Of a stretch of 57,557 nucleotides of DNA, positions 15,818 through 24,345 are shown in pieces. Within the stretch, counting starts at the first letter, position 1, and every line of letters starts with the position of its first letter. The position numbers and the translations under genes are program-made. Source of the DNA: Flavonifractor sp. An112 (GTDB lineage Bacteria > Bacillota > Clostridia > Oscillospirales > Oscillospiraceae). The stretch lies in contig NZ_NFLU01000012.1 of NCBI RefSeq assembly GCF_002161085.1, positions 1 to 57,557 on the forward strand, in the 5' to 3' direction. The notes beneath the pieces were generated by a model. It had not been told where the DNA came from, searched no databases, and saw nothing but the letters and a program-made list of their open reading frames with translations.

Positions 15818-15846
15818 TTGACGGAAGGTGTTAATTACGATAAAAT
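15818..15846 (+). promoter_or_regulatory. Sigma-A promoter of oppBCDF
   Basis: TTGACG, 17 bases, TAAAAT. The predicted start is near 15853, leaving a 58-base leader before oppB. Confidence 0.82.
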
Positions 15847-15910
15847 AAACAGACGTTTATTGTGGGGCATTCACGGAAAACGAACAGAGACTGGTATAGG
15901 AAGTGAAGAA

Positions 15911-16852
15911 ATGGCAAAATATGTTTTGAAAAGAGTGCTGATGGCAGTGATTACCCTGTTCATCGTCATCTGCCTCACTTTTTTCCTCATGAACGCCATT
16001 CCGGGCAACCCCTGGCTGTCTGAGAAGACCCCATCTCAGGCCACCATCGATGCCCTGAATGAGAAGTACGGCTTGGACCAGCCGGTCATCGTGCAGCTGG
16101 GTAAGTACCTGGGCAACATTCTGCACGGCGATTTCGGTACCTCCATTAAGATGCAGAAGGACCGGCCGGTGCTGGACATCATCACCACCATGTTCCCCAT
16201 CTCGGCCAAGATCGGTATCATCGCCATTGTGTGGGCTATTTTGGTGGGCGTCCCATTGGGCTGTCTGGCCGCATACAAACGAGGTACCTGGGTGGACAGC
16301 CTATTGCGCGTAATATGTACAATAGGTATCTCCATGCCAGGCTTCGTGGTGGCTACCATCCTGCTGCAGATCTTTACCGGTGGTATTGAGGGCTTTAAGA
16401 TATTACCAACGGTATTTGACGGCAGCTGGCAGAGCTATGTGCTGCCCTGTGCTGCCCTGGGCTTCTACCCCATGTGTTATCTGTCCCGGCAGACCCGTAC
16501 CGCCATGCTGGACTCCATCAACCAGGAGTACATCAAGACTGCCCGGGCCAAGGGCCTGCGCAACAAGAAGATCATCTTCAAGCACGCCCTGCGCAACGCC
16601 CTGATCCCCGTCATCACCTATCTGGGCCCCCAGATCGCCTTTACCCTGTGCGGCGGCTTCGTGGTGGAGCAGGTGTTCTCCATCCCCGGTCTGGGCCGCT
16701 ACTTCGTCCAGTCCATCCAGTCCCGTGACTATCCTATCATCATGGGCACCACCATCTTCCTGGCGGCCTTCATCATCGTGATGAACCTGGTTGTGGACCT
16801 GCTGTACAAGCTGGTGGACCCGCGGATCAATCTGAGCAAGGGAGGGAACTGA
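15911..16852 (+). CDS. oppB: Oligopeptide ABC transporter permease OppB
   Basis: 313 residues starting MAKYVLKRVLMAVITLF. It has the OppB/DppB layout of six helices, with the N-terminal TFFLMNAIPGNPW, the periplasmic-loop EKYGLDQPVIVQLGKYL, and the coupling helix YIKTARAKGLRNKKIIFKHALRN. With OppC it forms the membrane channel for di-/oligopeptides. The start follows AGGAAG. A longer in-frame version begins inside the -35 box and was rejected. oppC begins one base after its stop. Confidence 0.95.
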   Translation: MAKYVLKRVLMAVITLFIVICLTFFLMNAIPGNPWLSEKTPSQATIDALNEKYGLDQPVIVQLGKYLGNILHGDFGTSIKMQKDRPVLDIITTMFPISAKIGIIAIVWAILVGVPLGCLAAYKRGTWVDSLLRVICTIGISMPGFVVATILLQIFTGGIEGFKILPTVFDGSWQSYVLPCAALGFYPMCYLSRQTRTAMLDSINQEYIKTARAKGLRNKKIIFKHALRNALIPVITYLGPQIAFTLCGGFVVEQVFSIPGLGRYFVQSIQSRDYPIIMGTTIFLAAFIIVMNLVVDLLYKLVDPRINLSKGGN

Positions 16853-16853
16853 G

Positions 16854-18146
16854 TTGGCAGAGAAACGGAAAAAAGTGCTCGGCTCTCTTCAGCCGGATAT
16901 TGAAGATATCCTGGATTGGAACAAGCTGCCGGAAGACGCCTTTCAGCCGGCCAGCGCAGAAGAGAAAGAGAGTTTTATTCAGGACCGCAAGAGCGTGTCC
17001 TATTGGAAGGACGCATGGCGCCGCCTGCGCCGCAACAAGGTAGCCATGGTGGCCATGGTCATCGTGATCCTGCTGGGCCTGTTTGCCTTTGTGGGTCCCC
17101 TGATCGTGCCCTACAGCTATGATGAAGTGATCCCCGGCGCCAACAACCTGCACCCCTGGCACTACTCCCTGGAGGACCAGGAGGAGCTGGCGGCGGCGCA
17201 GGACCCGGAGAAAGCCATTGAGCTGGCCCGGGCCGAGGCCGAGGCCGAGGGCCGCGAGCTCAGCCGCATCGAGGAAGCTCAGATCCGCGCTCAGGTGAAG
17301 AGCGGCGGCGACGTGGACGAGCTGCGGGCCGAGCTGGGCATCAAGCCCAAGCTGTTCGGCTACACCAACGACGAGCTGCAGCGCATCGCCAACGGCGAGT
17401 CGGTTTTCCCCCATGTGTTCGGCTGCGATATGCAGGGCCGTGATATTATGGTCCGTACCATGATCGGTACCCGTGTGTCCATGATTGTCGGTATCTGCTG
17501 TGCCCTCATCGTGCTGGTCATCGGTGCCATCTACGGCTCCATCTCCGGCTACTGCGGCGGCAAGGTGGACGCCGTCATGCAGCGTATCGTGGAGATCATC
17601 TACACCATCCCCGAGGTGCTCATCATCCTGCTGCTGGGCGCCACGCTCAAACCCATTTTGGAGGACTTCCAAAACTCGGGCGACGGGTTCTTCCAGAACA
17701 TGGTCACCATTCTGGGCCCCAACCTGATCGCCATCTTCATCGCCTTCGGCCTGCTGTACTGGGTGACCATGAGCCGCATCATCCGCGGCCAGATCCTCCA
17801 GCTCAAGCAGCAGGAGTACGTCACCGCCGCCCGCGCCCTGGGCGCCAAGGGCGGGCGCATCATCAAGCGCCATCTGCTGCCCAACTGCGTGGGCCAGATC
17901 GTGACCACCACCTTCCTGCAGATCCCCTCCGCCATCTTTACCGAGTCCTTCCTGTCCTTCCTGGGCATGGGCGTTTCCGCCCCCATGACCAGCCTGGGCT
18001 CCATGTGCTCCGATGGTCTGAGCGGCCTGCAGAGCTATCCCTATCGTTTGTTTATCCCCGCCATCATCCTGAGCATCCTGATCCTCTGCCTGAACCTGTT
18101 CGGCGACGGCCTGCGCGACGCTCTGGATCCCCGTCTGAAGAAGTAA
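16854..18146 (+). CDS. oppC: Oligopeptide ABC transporter permease OppC with an insertion
   Basis: 430 residues; typical OppC is about 300. After the cytoplasmic N-terminus and the first helix (about 62-87), a charged, Glu/Ala-rich, probably alpha-helical segment (about 105-185) is inserted before the conserved HVFGCDMQGRDIMVR. The remaining helices and the coupling loop YVTAARALGAKGGRIIKRHLLPN are normal. The insertion falls in the extracytoplasmic loop and might contact the binding protein. The start is TTG behind GGGAGGG. It is in one operon with oppB and oppD. Confidence 0.94.
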   Translation: MAEKRKKVLGSLQPDIEDILDWNKLPEDAFQPASAEEKESFIQDRKSVSYWKDAWRRLRRNKVAMVAMVIVILLGLFAFVGPLIVPYSYDEVIPGANNLHPWHYSLEDQEELAAAQDPEKAIELARAEAEAEGRELSRIEEAQIRAQVKSGGDVDELRAELGIKPKLFGYTNDELQRIANGESVFPHVFGCDMQGRDIMVRTMIGTRVSMIVGICCALIVLVIGAIYGSISGYCGGKVDAVMQRIVEIIYTIPEVLIILLLGATLKPILEDFQNSGDGFFQNMVTILGPNLIAIFIAFGLLYWVTMSRIIRGQILQLKQQEYVTAARALGAKGGRIIKRHLLPNCVGQIVTTTFLQIPSAIFTESFLSFLGMGVSAPMTSLGSMCSDGLSGLQSYPYRLFIPAIILSILILCLNLFGDGLRDALDPRLKK

Positions 18147-18162
18147 GAAAGGAGGAGACACC

Positions 18163-19236
18163 ATGGAAGAAAAACAGAAAACCGGCAAGCTGCTGGAAGT
18201 GAAGGATCTCCACGTCTCCTTCTTTACCCCCGCCGGCGAAGTCAAGGCTGTGGGCGGCATCAGCTATGACCTGAACTATGACGAAGTCATGGGCATCGTG
18301 GGCGAGTCCGGCTCCGGCAAGAGCGTGGAGGCCTACTCCATCATCGGCCTGCTCCAGTCCCCCGGCAAGGTGGTGGGCGGCTCCATCACCCTGGAGGGCG
18401 AGGACGTGCTGGCCAAGAGCAAGGAAGAGATGATCGACCTGCGGGGCAACAAGGTGGCCATGATTTTCCAGAACCCCATGACCTGCCTGAACCCCGTGTA
18501 CACCATCGGCAACCAGCTCATCGAGGCCCTGAAGGCCCACGACAAGAAGGTCTCCAAGGAGGAGGCCGCCAAGCGGGCCATGGAGATGCTGGAGATGGTG
18601 GGCATCAACAACGTGGAAAAGCGGATGAAGCAGTATCCCCATGAGCTGTCCGGCGGTATGCGTCAGCGCGTCATGATCGCCATGGGCCTGATCTGCCATC
18701 CTCAGCTGCTCATCGCCGATGAGCCCACCACCGCTCTGGACGTGACCATCCAGGCTCAGATCCTGGAGCTCATGAAGGAGCTGCAGAAGAAGACCCACAT
18801 GGGCATCATCTTCATCACCCATAACCTGGGCGTGGTGGCCGAGATCTGCGACAAGGTCTCCGTCATGTATGCCGGCAAGATGGTGGAGCAGGGCCCTGTG
18901 GACGACATCTTCTACAAGCCCGGCCACCCCTACACCATGGGCCTGCTGCGGTCCATGCCCCGTGTGGACGCCGAGAGCTACGAGCGCCTGATCCCCATCG
19001 AGGGTACCCCCGTGGATATGCTCAATCCTCCCGAGGGCTGCCCCTTCGCTCCCCGGTGTGAATACGCCATGAAGATCTGCCTGCAGAAGATGCCTCCCTA
19101 TGTGGAGCTGGGCGACAACCACCGCTCCGCCTGCTGGCTGCGGGTGCAGGAGCAGATGGCCAGGGAGAAGGCCGGCCAGGCGGACGCCAAGCCCGCGCAG
19201 GAGACCGAGAACAAGGAGGCGGGCGACCATGAGTGA
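18163..19236 (+). CDS. oppD: Oligopeptide ABC transporter ATPase OppD
   Basis: 357 residues. Walker A GESGSGKS, Q-loop MIFQNPMTCLNPV, signature LSGGMRQR, Walker B LLIADEPTTALD and switch His (FITHNLG) are present. The C-terminal oligopeptide-binding extension carries the Cys cluster CPFAPRCEYAMKIC...C, which in relatives can hold an iron-sulfur cluster. The tail is Ala/Lys/Glu-rich. It overlaps oppF by eight bases. Confidence 0.95.
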   Translation: MEEKQKTGKLLEVKDLHVSFFTPAGEVKAVGGISYDLNYDEVMGIVGESGSGKSVEAYSIIGLLQSPGKVVGGSITLEGEDVLAKSKEEMIDLRGNKVAMIFQNPMTCLNPVYTIGNQLIEALKAHDKKVSKEEAAKRAMEMLEMVGINNVEKRMKQYPHELSGGMRQRVMIAMGLICHPQLLIADEPTTALDVTIQAQILELMKELQKKTHMGIIFITHNLGVVAEICDKVSVMYAGKMVEQGPVDDIFYKPGHPYTMGLLRSMPRVDAESYERLIPIEGTPVDMLNPPEGCPFAPRCEYAMKICLQKMPPYVELGDNHRSACWLRVQEQMAREKAGQADAKPAQETENKEAGDHE

Positions 19237-20263
19237 GAAGAATGATATCCTCGTTCAGGTAGACCACCTGAAGAAATACTTTGGCGTCAAGGGCCTGAAG
19301 GGCCCCGGCGTCCAGGCCGTGGAGGACGTGTCCCTGTTCATCAAGCGGGGCGAGACCCTGGGCCTGGTGGGCGAGTCCGGCTGCGGCAAGACCACCCTGG
19401 GCCGTACCATCCTCCAGCTCCATCCCCCCACGTCCGGCAAGATCGTCTATGACGGCGAGACCATCTTTGAGGGCGAGGACCCCTGGCAGAAGGACGAGAA
19501 CGGTCAGCTGATCCACGTCAAGACCCCCAAGCCCAAGGCAGTCAATATGCTGCCCTACCGGCGGAAGATGCAGATCATCTTCCAGGACCCCTCCGCCTCT
19601 CTGGACCCCCGTATGACGGTGGGCGAGATCATTGGTGAGGCCCTGGATATCCACAAGCTGTGCCCCAACAAGAAGGACCGCACCGACCGCATCAAGGAGC
19701 TGCTTGCCCGGGTGGGTCTGAACACCGAGCACGCCAACCGCTATCCCCATGAGTTCTCCGGCGGCCAGCAGCAGCGCGTGGGCATCGCCCGCGCCCTGGC
19801 GGTGCGCCCCGAATTCATCGTGTGTGACGAGCCTATCTCCGCCCTGGACGTGTCCATCCAGTCCCAGGTGGTGAATATGCTGGAGGATATGCAGCAGGAT
19901 CTGGGCCTGACCTATCTGTTCATCGCCCATGACCTGTCCGTGGTGCGTCACATCTCCAACCGTATCGGCGTGATGTATCTGGGTACCATGGTGGAGCTGG
20001 CTGAGAGCTACGAGCTGAACAAGCATCCCATCCACCCCTACACCAAGACCCTGCTGTCCGCCGTGCCGGTGCCCGATCCCGAGGTGAGCCGGACCCGTCA
20101 GCGTATCGTGCTCCAGGGCGATATCCCCTCTCCCATGAATCCGCCCACGGGCTGCCGGTTCCATACCCGCTGCCCCTACGCCACCGAGAAGTGCAAGGAG
20201 TGCGTGCCTCAGTTCAAGGAGCATTCGCCCGGCCACTACGCCGCCTGTCACCTGCTGGGCTAA
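19229..20263 (+). CDS. oppF: Oligopeptide ABC transporter ATPase OppF
   Basis: 344 residues starting [18 protein letters not shown], after AAGGAGGCGGG. Walker [23 protein letters not shown], signature FSGGQQQR, Walker [13 protein letters not shown], switch FIAHDLS, and the C-terminal [17 protein letters not shown] cluster are intact. The protein has a normal C-terminus ending HYAACHLLG. Immediately after its stop lies a hairpin repeat, and then a second copy of the last 44 bases of the gene (20407-20450), which is not translated as part of OppF unless the stop is read through. Confidence 0.95.
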   Translation: MSEKNDILVQVDHLKKYFGVKGLKGPGVQAVEDVSLFIKRGETLGLVGESGCGKTTLGRTILQLHPPTSGKIVYDGETIFEGEDPWQKDENGQLIHVKTPKPKAVNMLPYRRKMQIIFQDPSASLDPRMTVGEIIGEALDIHKLCPNKKDRTDRIKELLARVGLNTEHANRYPHEFSGGQQQRVGIARALAVRPEFIVCDEPISALDVSIQSQVVNMLEDMQQDLGLTYLFIAHDLSVVRHISNRIGVMYLGTMVELAESYELNKHPIHPYTKTLLSAVPVPDPEVSRTRQRIVLQGDIPSPMNPPTGCRFHTRCPYATEKCKECVPQFKEHSPGHYAACHLLG

Positions 20264-20264
20264 G
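20221..20264 (+). repeat. oppF 3' tail, copy A (functional end of oppF)
   Basis: Forty-four bases encoding [13 protein letters not shown] and the stop, repeated at 20407-20450 with a single synonymous difference (Ser TCG here, TCT in copy B). It forms the left flank of the hairpin element. Confidence 0.95.
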
Positions 20265-20406
20265 AGGGGCGAATGGGCCTGCCGCCGCATTGCGGCGTCC
20301 AAGCGTTTTGGGCTGTGCCCAAAACCTTGATGCCGGGCGAATTCACTTCGCCCGAGCAGATGAAAGAGAATGGGGTACCCGCCCGGCGGCCTGAGCCGGG
20401 TGGGAG
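20265..20406 (+). repeat. Structured hairpin repeat element, copy 1 (after oppF)
   Basis: About 140 bases holding, in order: CGCCGC-ATT-GCGGCG (20283-20297); H1 GTTTTGGGC-TGT-GCCCAAAAC (20305-20325); linker CTTGATGC; H2 CGGGCGAA-TTCAC-TTCGCCCG (20334-20354); linker AGCAGATGAAA and TGGGGTA; H3 CCCGCCCGGC-N7-GCCGGGTGGG (20378-20404). The core is shared with the copy at 40921-41032, in the same orientation relative to its host gene. It contains no stop codon in the oppF frame. Confidence 0.85.
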
Positions 20407-20450
20407 GCATTCTCCCGGCCACTACGCCGCCTGTCACCTGCTGGGCTAAG
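20407..20450 (+). repeat. oppF 3' tail, copy B (duplicate)
   Basis: A second copy of the oppF gene end, 43 of 44 bases identical, including an in-frame stop. It is followed by the probable native oppF terminator (20495-20522), so this copy looks contiguous with the original downstream flank. Confidence 0.95.
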
Positions 20451-20494
20451 GGAAAGCCGGGTCCGCGCAGTAAGGGCGCTCAAGCGAAAATTGG

Positions 20495-20522
20495 AAAAAG
20501 GCGGCAGATTGCCGCCTTTTTT
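20495..20522 (+). terminator. Terminator downstream of the duplicated oppF tail
   Basis: AAAAAGGCGGCA, loop GAT, TGCCGCCTTTTTT. Confidence 0.88.
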
Positions 20523-20576
20523 CGGAACCAGATAGAAATAAACTGAAGAGTTCGTAACAATTTCGAAACATTTTCT

Positions 20577-20605
20577 TTACACCTGTACCTGACCTGTGGT
20601 ATAAT
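20577..20605 (+). promoter_or_regulatory. Sigma-A promoter of oppA
   Basis: TTACAC, 17 bases, TATAAT. It gives oppA its own transcript, separate from oppBCDF. Confidence 0.78.
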
Positions 20606-20627
20606 ATCTTTGCTTTACTTTAACGTG

Positions 20628-20667
20628 CGAAAGGCCATGGCCTTTCGGCGCCCGCACTGCGGGCGCC
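20628..20667 (+). promoter_or_regulatory. Two strong hairpins in the oppA 5' leader
   Basis: A 20-base perfect palindrome CGAAAGGCCATGGCCTTTCG (20628-20647) abuts GGCGCCCGCA-C-TGCGGGCGCC (20647-20667). Both lie in the untranslated leader of about 128 bases. No U-tract follows, so they are not terminators; they may stabilise the mRNA or be a repeat insertion. Confidence 0.55.
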
Positions 20668-20739
20668 GATGACCATTCCCCTGTGTATCGCGCCCCAAGG
20701 CGTTATAGATACAAAAATGAGAAAGATGGAGGTCCAACC

Positions 20740-22473
20740 ATGAAAAAGAGAAAGCTTGTCTCTCTGCTTCTGTCCGGGGCCCTCGTGTTCGGCCTGCTGG
20801 CCGGCTGCGGCGGCGGCACCAGCAACAGCAACGAGACTCCTGACGCTCAGAACAGCGGCACTCCCAGCAGCGAAGCTCCTTCCGGCGACGCTTTTGAGAT
20901 GACTGTCAACATTGCTTCTGAGCCCCAGACCATCGATCCCGCTCTGAACAGCGCGGTCGACGGCGCCATTATGATCAGCCATATGTTTGAGGGCCTGATG
21001 CGCTGGGAGGATTCCGGCAGCGAGACCGCCGGTTCCGACGGTACCTGCACCAACGCTCAGCTGGGCTACGGCCAGGCCGAGAGCTACGACAAGGTTGCCA
21101 ACGAGGACGGCACCGTTACCTACACCTTCCACCTGCGCGACGGCATTAAGTGGTCCGACGGCAAGGACGTTACCGCTCAGGACTTCGTGTTCTCCTGGCA
21201 GCGCCTGGTCAACCCCGAGACCGCCGCTGACTACAGCTACATGATCGACTGCGTGGTCAACGCCAACGCCATCATGAACGGCGAGATGGAGCCCAGCGAG
21301 CTGGCTGTCTCCGCTCCCGACGACAAGACCTTCGAGGTCACCATCACCTCCGACCTGCCCTACTTCACCGAGATCTGCGCCTTCCCCGCCACCTTCCCCG
21401 TGCGTGAGGACATCGTGAGCAACGCTCAGTGGACCTACGATCCCGCTACCTACGTGTCCAACGGCGCTTACAAGATGACCAACCGTGTCACCAACTCCGA
21501 GATCGTCATGGAGCCCAACGAGTACTACTACAATGTGGATACCCTGGGTCCCCAGAAGATCACCTTTAAGCTGATGGAAGACAACAACGCCATGCTGAAC
21601 GGCTTCAAGACCGGCGAGCTGGACTTCATCGAGTCCATGCCCACCGACGAGATCGCCGGCCTGATGGCTTCCGGCGACCTGAAGATCGTGGACTACATCG
21701 GCACCTACTATGTCTGCTACCAGACCCAGAAGGCCCCCTTCGACGATCCTCGCGTCCGTAAGGCCTTCACTCTGGCCATTGACCGTACCTACATCGTCAA
21801 CGAGATCACCCAGACCGGTCAGGTCGAGGCTGGCGGCTTCGTGCCCGCTGGTGTTTACGACGCTGCCGGCGCTACCGGCGACGACTTCCGCACCGTGGGC
21901 GGCGACTACTACAAGCCCACCGACGCTGACTACGAGGCCAACTGCGAGGAGGCCCGTCAGCTGCTGGCCGAGGCCGGCTACCCCAACGGCGAGGGCTTCC
22001 CCGTTGTTGAGTACCTGTACAACACCGACGACTCCCACAAGGCTGTTGCCGAGGCCCTGCAGAATATGTGGCAGACCCAGCTGGGCGTGACCGTCACCCT
22101 GAACAACCAGGAGTGGGCCACCTTCCTGCAGACCCGTAAGGACGGCGATTACTCCATCGCCCGTAACGGCTGGATCGCCGACTACAACGATCCCATGTCC
22201 TTCCTGGATATGTGGCTCACCGGCGGCGGCAACAACGACGCTCAGTACTCCAACGCCGAGTACGACGCCAAGATCCAGGCTGCCAAGGCTTCTACCGATC
22301 CTGCCGAGCGTATGCAGCTGATGCACGAGGCCGAGGACATCATCATGGGCCAGGATTACGCTCTGTGCCCCCTGTACTTCTACACTCAGAAGTATATGCT
22401 GGCCGACGGCATCCAGGGTATGTACTATACTCCTCTGGGCTACTTCTTCTTCGACCACTGCACCCAGGGCTGA
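20740..22473 (+). CDS. oppA: Oligopeptide ABC transporter substrate-binding lipoprotein OppA
   Basis: 577 residues. The signal peptide MKKRKLVSLLLSGALVFGLL ends at the lipobox LLAGC (Cys about 23), followed by a Ser/Asn/Thr spacer and a family-5 solute-binding domain (PQTIDPALNSAVDGA, then TYTFHLRDGIKWSDGKDVTAQDF). It binds peptides outside the cell for OppBCDF. The start follows GATGGAGGT. Its codon use is the most uniform in the window (TTC, GCT, AAC rich), as expected for a very highly expressed gene. Confidence 0.95.
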   Translation: MKKRKLVSLLLSGALVFGLLAGCGGGTSNSNETPDAQNSGTPSSEAPSGDAFEMTVNIASEPQTIDPALNSAVDGAIMISHMFEGLMRWEDSGSETAGSDGTCTNAQLGYGQAESYDKVANEDGTVTYTFHLRDGIKWSDGKDVTAQDFVFSWQRLVNPETAADYSYMIDCVVNANAIMNGEMEPSELAVSAPDDKTFEVTITSDLPYFTEICAFPATFPVREDIVSNAQWTYDPATYVSNGAYKMTNRVTNSEIVMEPNEYYYNVDTLGPQKITFKLMEDNNAMLNGFKTGELDFIESMPTDEIAGLMASGDLKIVDYIGTYYVCYQTQKAPFDDPRVRKAFTLAIDRTYIVNEITQTGQVEAGGFVPAGVYDAAGATGDDFRTVGGDYYKPTDADYEANCEEARQLLAEAGYPNGEGFPVVEYLYNTDDSHKAVAEALQNMWQTQLGVTVTLNNQEWATFLQTRKDGDYSIARNGWIADYNDPMSFLDMWLTGGGNNDAQYSNAEYDAKIQAAKASTDPAERMQLMHEAEDIIMGQDYALCPLYFYTQKYMLADGIQGMYYTPLGYFFFDHCTQG

Positions 22474-22486
22474 TTTTCAGCCAAAC

Positions 22487-22522
22487 AAACCGGGCGGAGC
22501 CATTTGGCTCCGCCCGGTTTTT
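22487..22522 (+). terminator. Terminator of oppA
   Basis: AAACCGGGCGGAGCC, loop ATTT, GGCTCCGCCCGGTTTTT. Confidence 0.92.
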
Positions 22523-22774
22523 GCTGGACTTTACAGCTCTAGCGTAGGGCTTGTGGACGTCCAATGTTTCAGCGCTGAGTAGGACGGCGGTTTACCCCCG
22601 CCGGCGATCCACGGCAAGGAACGGCGGGCCGGTGGGGACATGGTCCCTGCGGATGAAAAGCGCCGCTCTGTAGGGGGCGAAGACCGAACCCGCCCGTTTG
22701 CCAGGGGATATCATTACCGCTGCGCTGCAAAACACACGCCCTCACTCCGGTGCGGCCTTACCGATGGAACGAAA
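22523..22774. other. Intergenic stretch with short GC-rich hairpins and a repeat copy
   Basis: No gene is visible. It contains several small inverted repeats (for example GGCGGTTTACCCCCGCC near 22588) and, at 22671-22697, a stretch beginning GTAGGGGGCGAAGACCGAAC that resembles the sequence at 44505-44531. The region has the patchwork look of degraded intergenic repeats. Confidence 0.4.
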
Positions 22775-22775
22775 A

Positions 22776-22810
22776 CCCCCGGCGCACTGGGATGCCCAGT
22801 GCGCCGGGGG
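22776..22810 (-). terminator. Terminator of the HtrA gene
   Basis: CCCCCGGCGCACTGGG and its perfect complement (16-base arms, 3-base loop), followed on the minus strand by TTTTCGTT. Confidence 0.9.
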
Positions 22811-22825
22811 TCTTTGCTCAGATGC

Positions 22826-24151
22826 TTACCAGTTGCCGAAGGGGAAGTTGTAGTAGTAATTGCCGCCCTGCTGGGGTTGGGATTGCTGCTGCTGGCTGTT
22901 GTACTCCTCGCTCAGCTGATTCATGGCCTCCTGCCGCTCCTGGTTGTCCTCATCCAGGGTTACATTGACGGTGGAGGTGTTGCCGTCCCGGTAGATGGTG
23001 AAGGTGACGGACTCTCCCGCCTTGTGATCCTTCACAGCGCTCTGGAGCTGGGTCTCGGTAGATACCTGGGTGTCACCCACAGCGGTGATGATGTCGCCTA
23101 CCTGGAGGCCGGCTTTCTGGGCGCAGGAGCCGTCCAGGATGGCCATGATCTCCACACCGGCAGGCACGCCGTAGCGCTGAACGCTTTCATCCACGGCGTT
23201 GATGAGCACGCCCACGTTGGGCTTGCCGGTGACATAGCCGTTCTCCATAATGGAGGTGACCATGTCCTTCACGTCGTTGATGGGGATGGCGAAGCCCAGA
23301 CCCTCCACAGAGGCCTCCGAGCTGGAGCTGGAGGACAGCTTGGCGGACACGATGCCCACCACCTGGCCGTACTTGTCAAAGAGGGGGCCGCCGGAGTTGC
23401 CGGAGTTAATGGCGGTGTCGGTCTGGATCATGTTCATGACGGTGCCGTCGCTCATGGTGACCGAGCGGTCCTTGGCGGAGACGTAGCCGCCGGTGAAGGT
23501 GAAGGTCAATTCACCCAGAGGGTTGCCGATGGCGTACACATCCTCGCCCACATTGATGGCGTCCGAGTCGCCCAGCACCACGGGCCGCAGGTTGCCCTGG
23601 TCGATCTTCAGCACGGCGATGTCGTTCTCCTCCTCGCCGCCCACCAGGGTGGCGTCATAGCTCTTTCCGTCGGAGAAGAATACGGTGATGTCGCTGACGC
23701 CGTTGATGACATGGTAGTTGGTAAGGATGTAGCTGGCGGTGTCATTGGAACTGATGACGAAACCGGAGCCGGACACGGCGTTTTTAACGGTCTGGCCCCA
23801 CACGTTGGTGGTCACGTTGCCGTTGACGCCCACCACCGACTCCAGGTTGGAGGCGTACACCTCTTCGGCGGAGAGGACGGTCTTGCCGTCCACGTTGGCC
23901 AGGGACACGGCGGTGGGACGGGTGCCCTCGTAAATGGTGGTGGAGTTGCCGCCGAAGCGGTTGACAGCCCACACGCCGCCGCCGCCCACCGCGCCGCCGA
24001 TGATGGCGCAGCACAGGCCAACGGCAATGAACTTACCAAAGCCGCCCTTCTTCTTTTCCTTGGGGGGTACGGCGTCATACACATGGAACTGATTGGTTTC
24101 TATGACGGAGTCGCGGTCCTCGGGGGGCCGGTTATAATCACTGTAATACAT
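22826..24151 (-). CDS. HtrA/DegP-type serine protease with PDZ domain
   Basis: 441 residues. A cytoplasmic N-terminus (about 1-38, ending KEKKKGG), one transmembrane helix (about 40-63), a trypsin-like domain with His147 (TNYHV), Asp177 (ENDIAV) and Ser253 (NSGNSGGP), one PDZ domain (about 315-410), and a Gln-rich tail (NSQQQQSQPQQGG) ending YYYNFPFGNW. It degrades or refolds damaged proteins outside the membrane. Length and order match clostridial HtrA; the aromatic/Gln tail is unusual. Confidence 0.94.
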   Translation of the reverse strand: MYYSDYNRPPEDRDSVIETNQFHVYDAVPPKEKKKGGFGKFIAVGLCCAIIGGAVGGGGVWAVNRFGGNSTTIYEGTRPTAVSLANVDGKTVLSAEEVYASNLESVVGVNGNVTTNVWGQTVKNAVSGSGFVISSNDTASYILTNYHVINGVSDITVFFSDGKSYDATLVGGEEENDIAVLKIDQGNLRPVVLGDSDAINVGEDVYAIGNPLGELTFTFTGGYVSAKDRSVTMSDGTVMNMIQTDTAINSGNSGGPLFDKYGQVVGIVSAKLSSSSSSEASVEGLGFAIPINDVKDMVTSIMENGYVTGKPNVGVLINAVDESVQRYGVPAGVEIMAILDGSCAQKAGLQVGDIITAVGDTQVSTETQLQSAVKDHKAGESVTFTIYRDGNTSTVNVTLDEDNQERQEAMNQLSEEYNSQQQQSQPQQGGNYYYNFPFGNW

Positions 24152-24305
24152 AAACGGATCTCTCCTTTACCAGCGGATTTTGCGGTTTCCTTTGAACGAG
24201 TCTTAGAATACCCTGTAATTGTGGCGGAACTGTGAAGAAAATGTGCATGATTTTTAAATTGTTCCCATCGATGGCAGGTTTGTGTCAGAAAAGGGCAAAT
24301 AACAG

Positions 24306-24335
24306 GAAAAAGGGACGCATTTGCGTCCCTTTTTC
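24306..24335 (-). terminator. Terminator of the marR-degV operon
   Basis: GAAAAAGGGACGCA and perfect complement around a two-base centre; ends in TTTTTC on the minus strand. Confidence 0.85.
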
Positions 24336-24345
24336 AGTAATATTA

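Noticed and set aside
20264-20450. Remnant of a classical insertion sequence after oppF
   Set aside because: No transposase fragment, and the flanking duplication (44 bases, ending exactly at the stop codon) is far longer than an IS target duplication. The pgi locus shows the same layout with a different duplication length.
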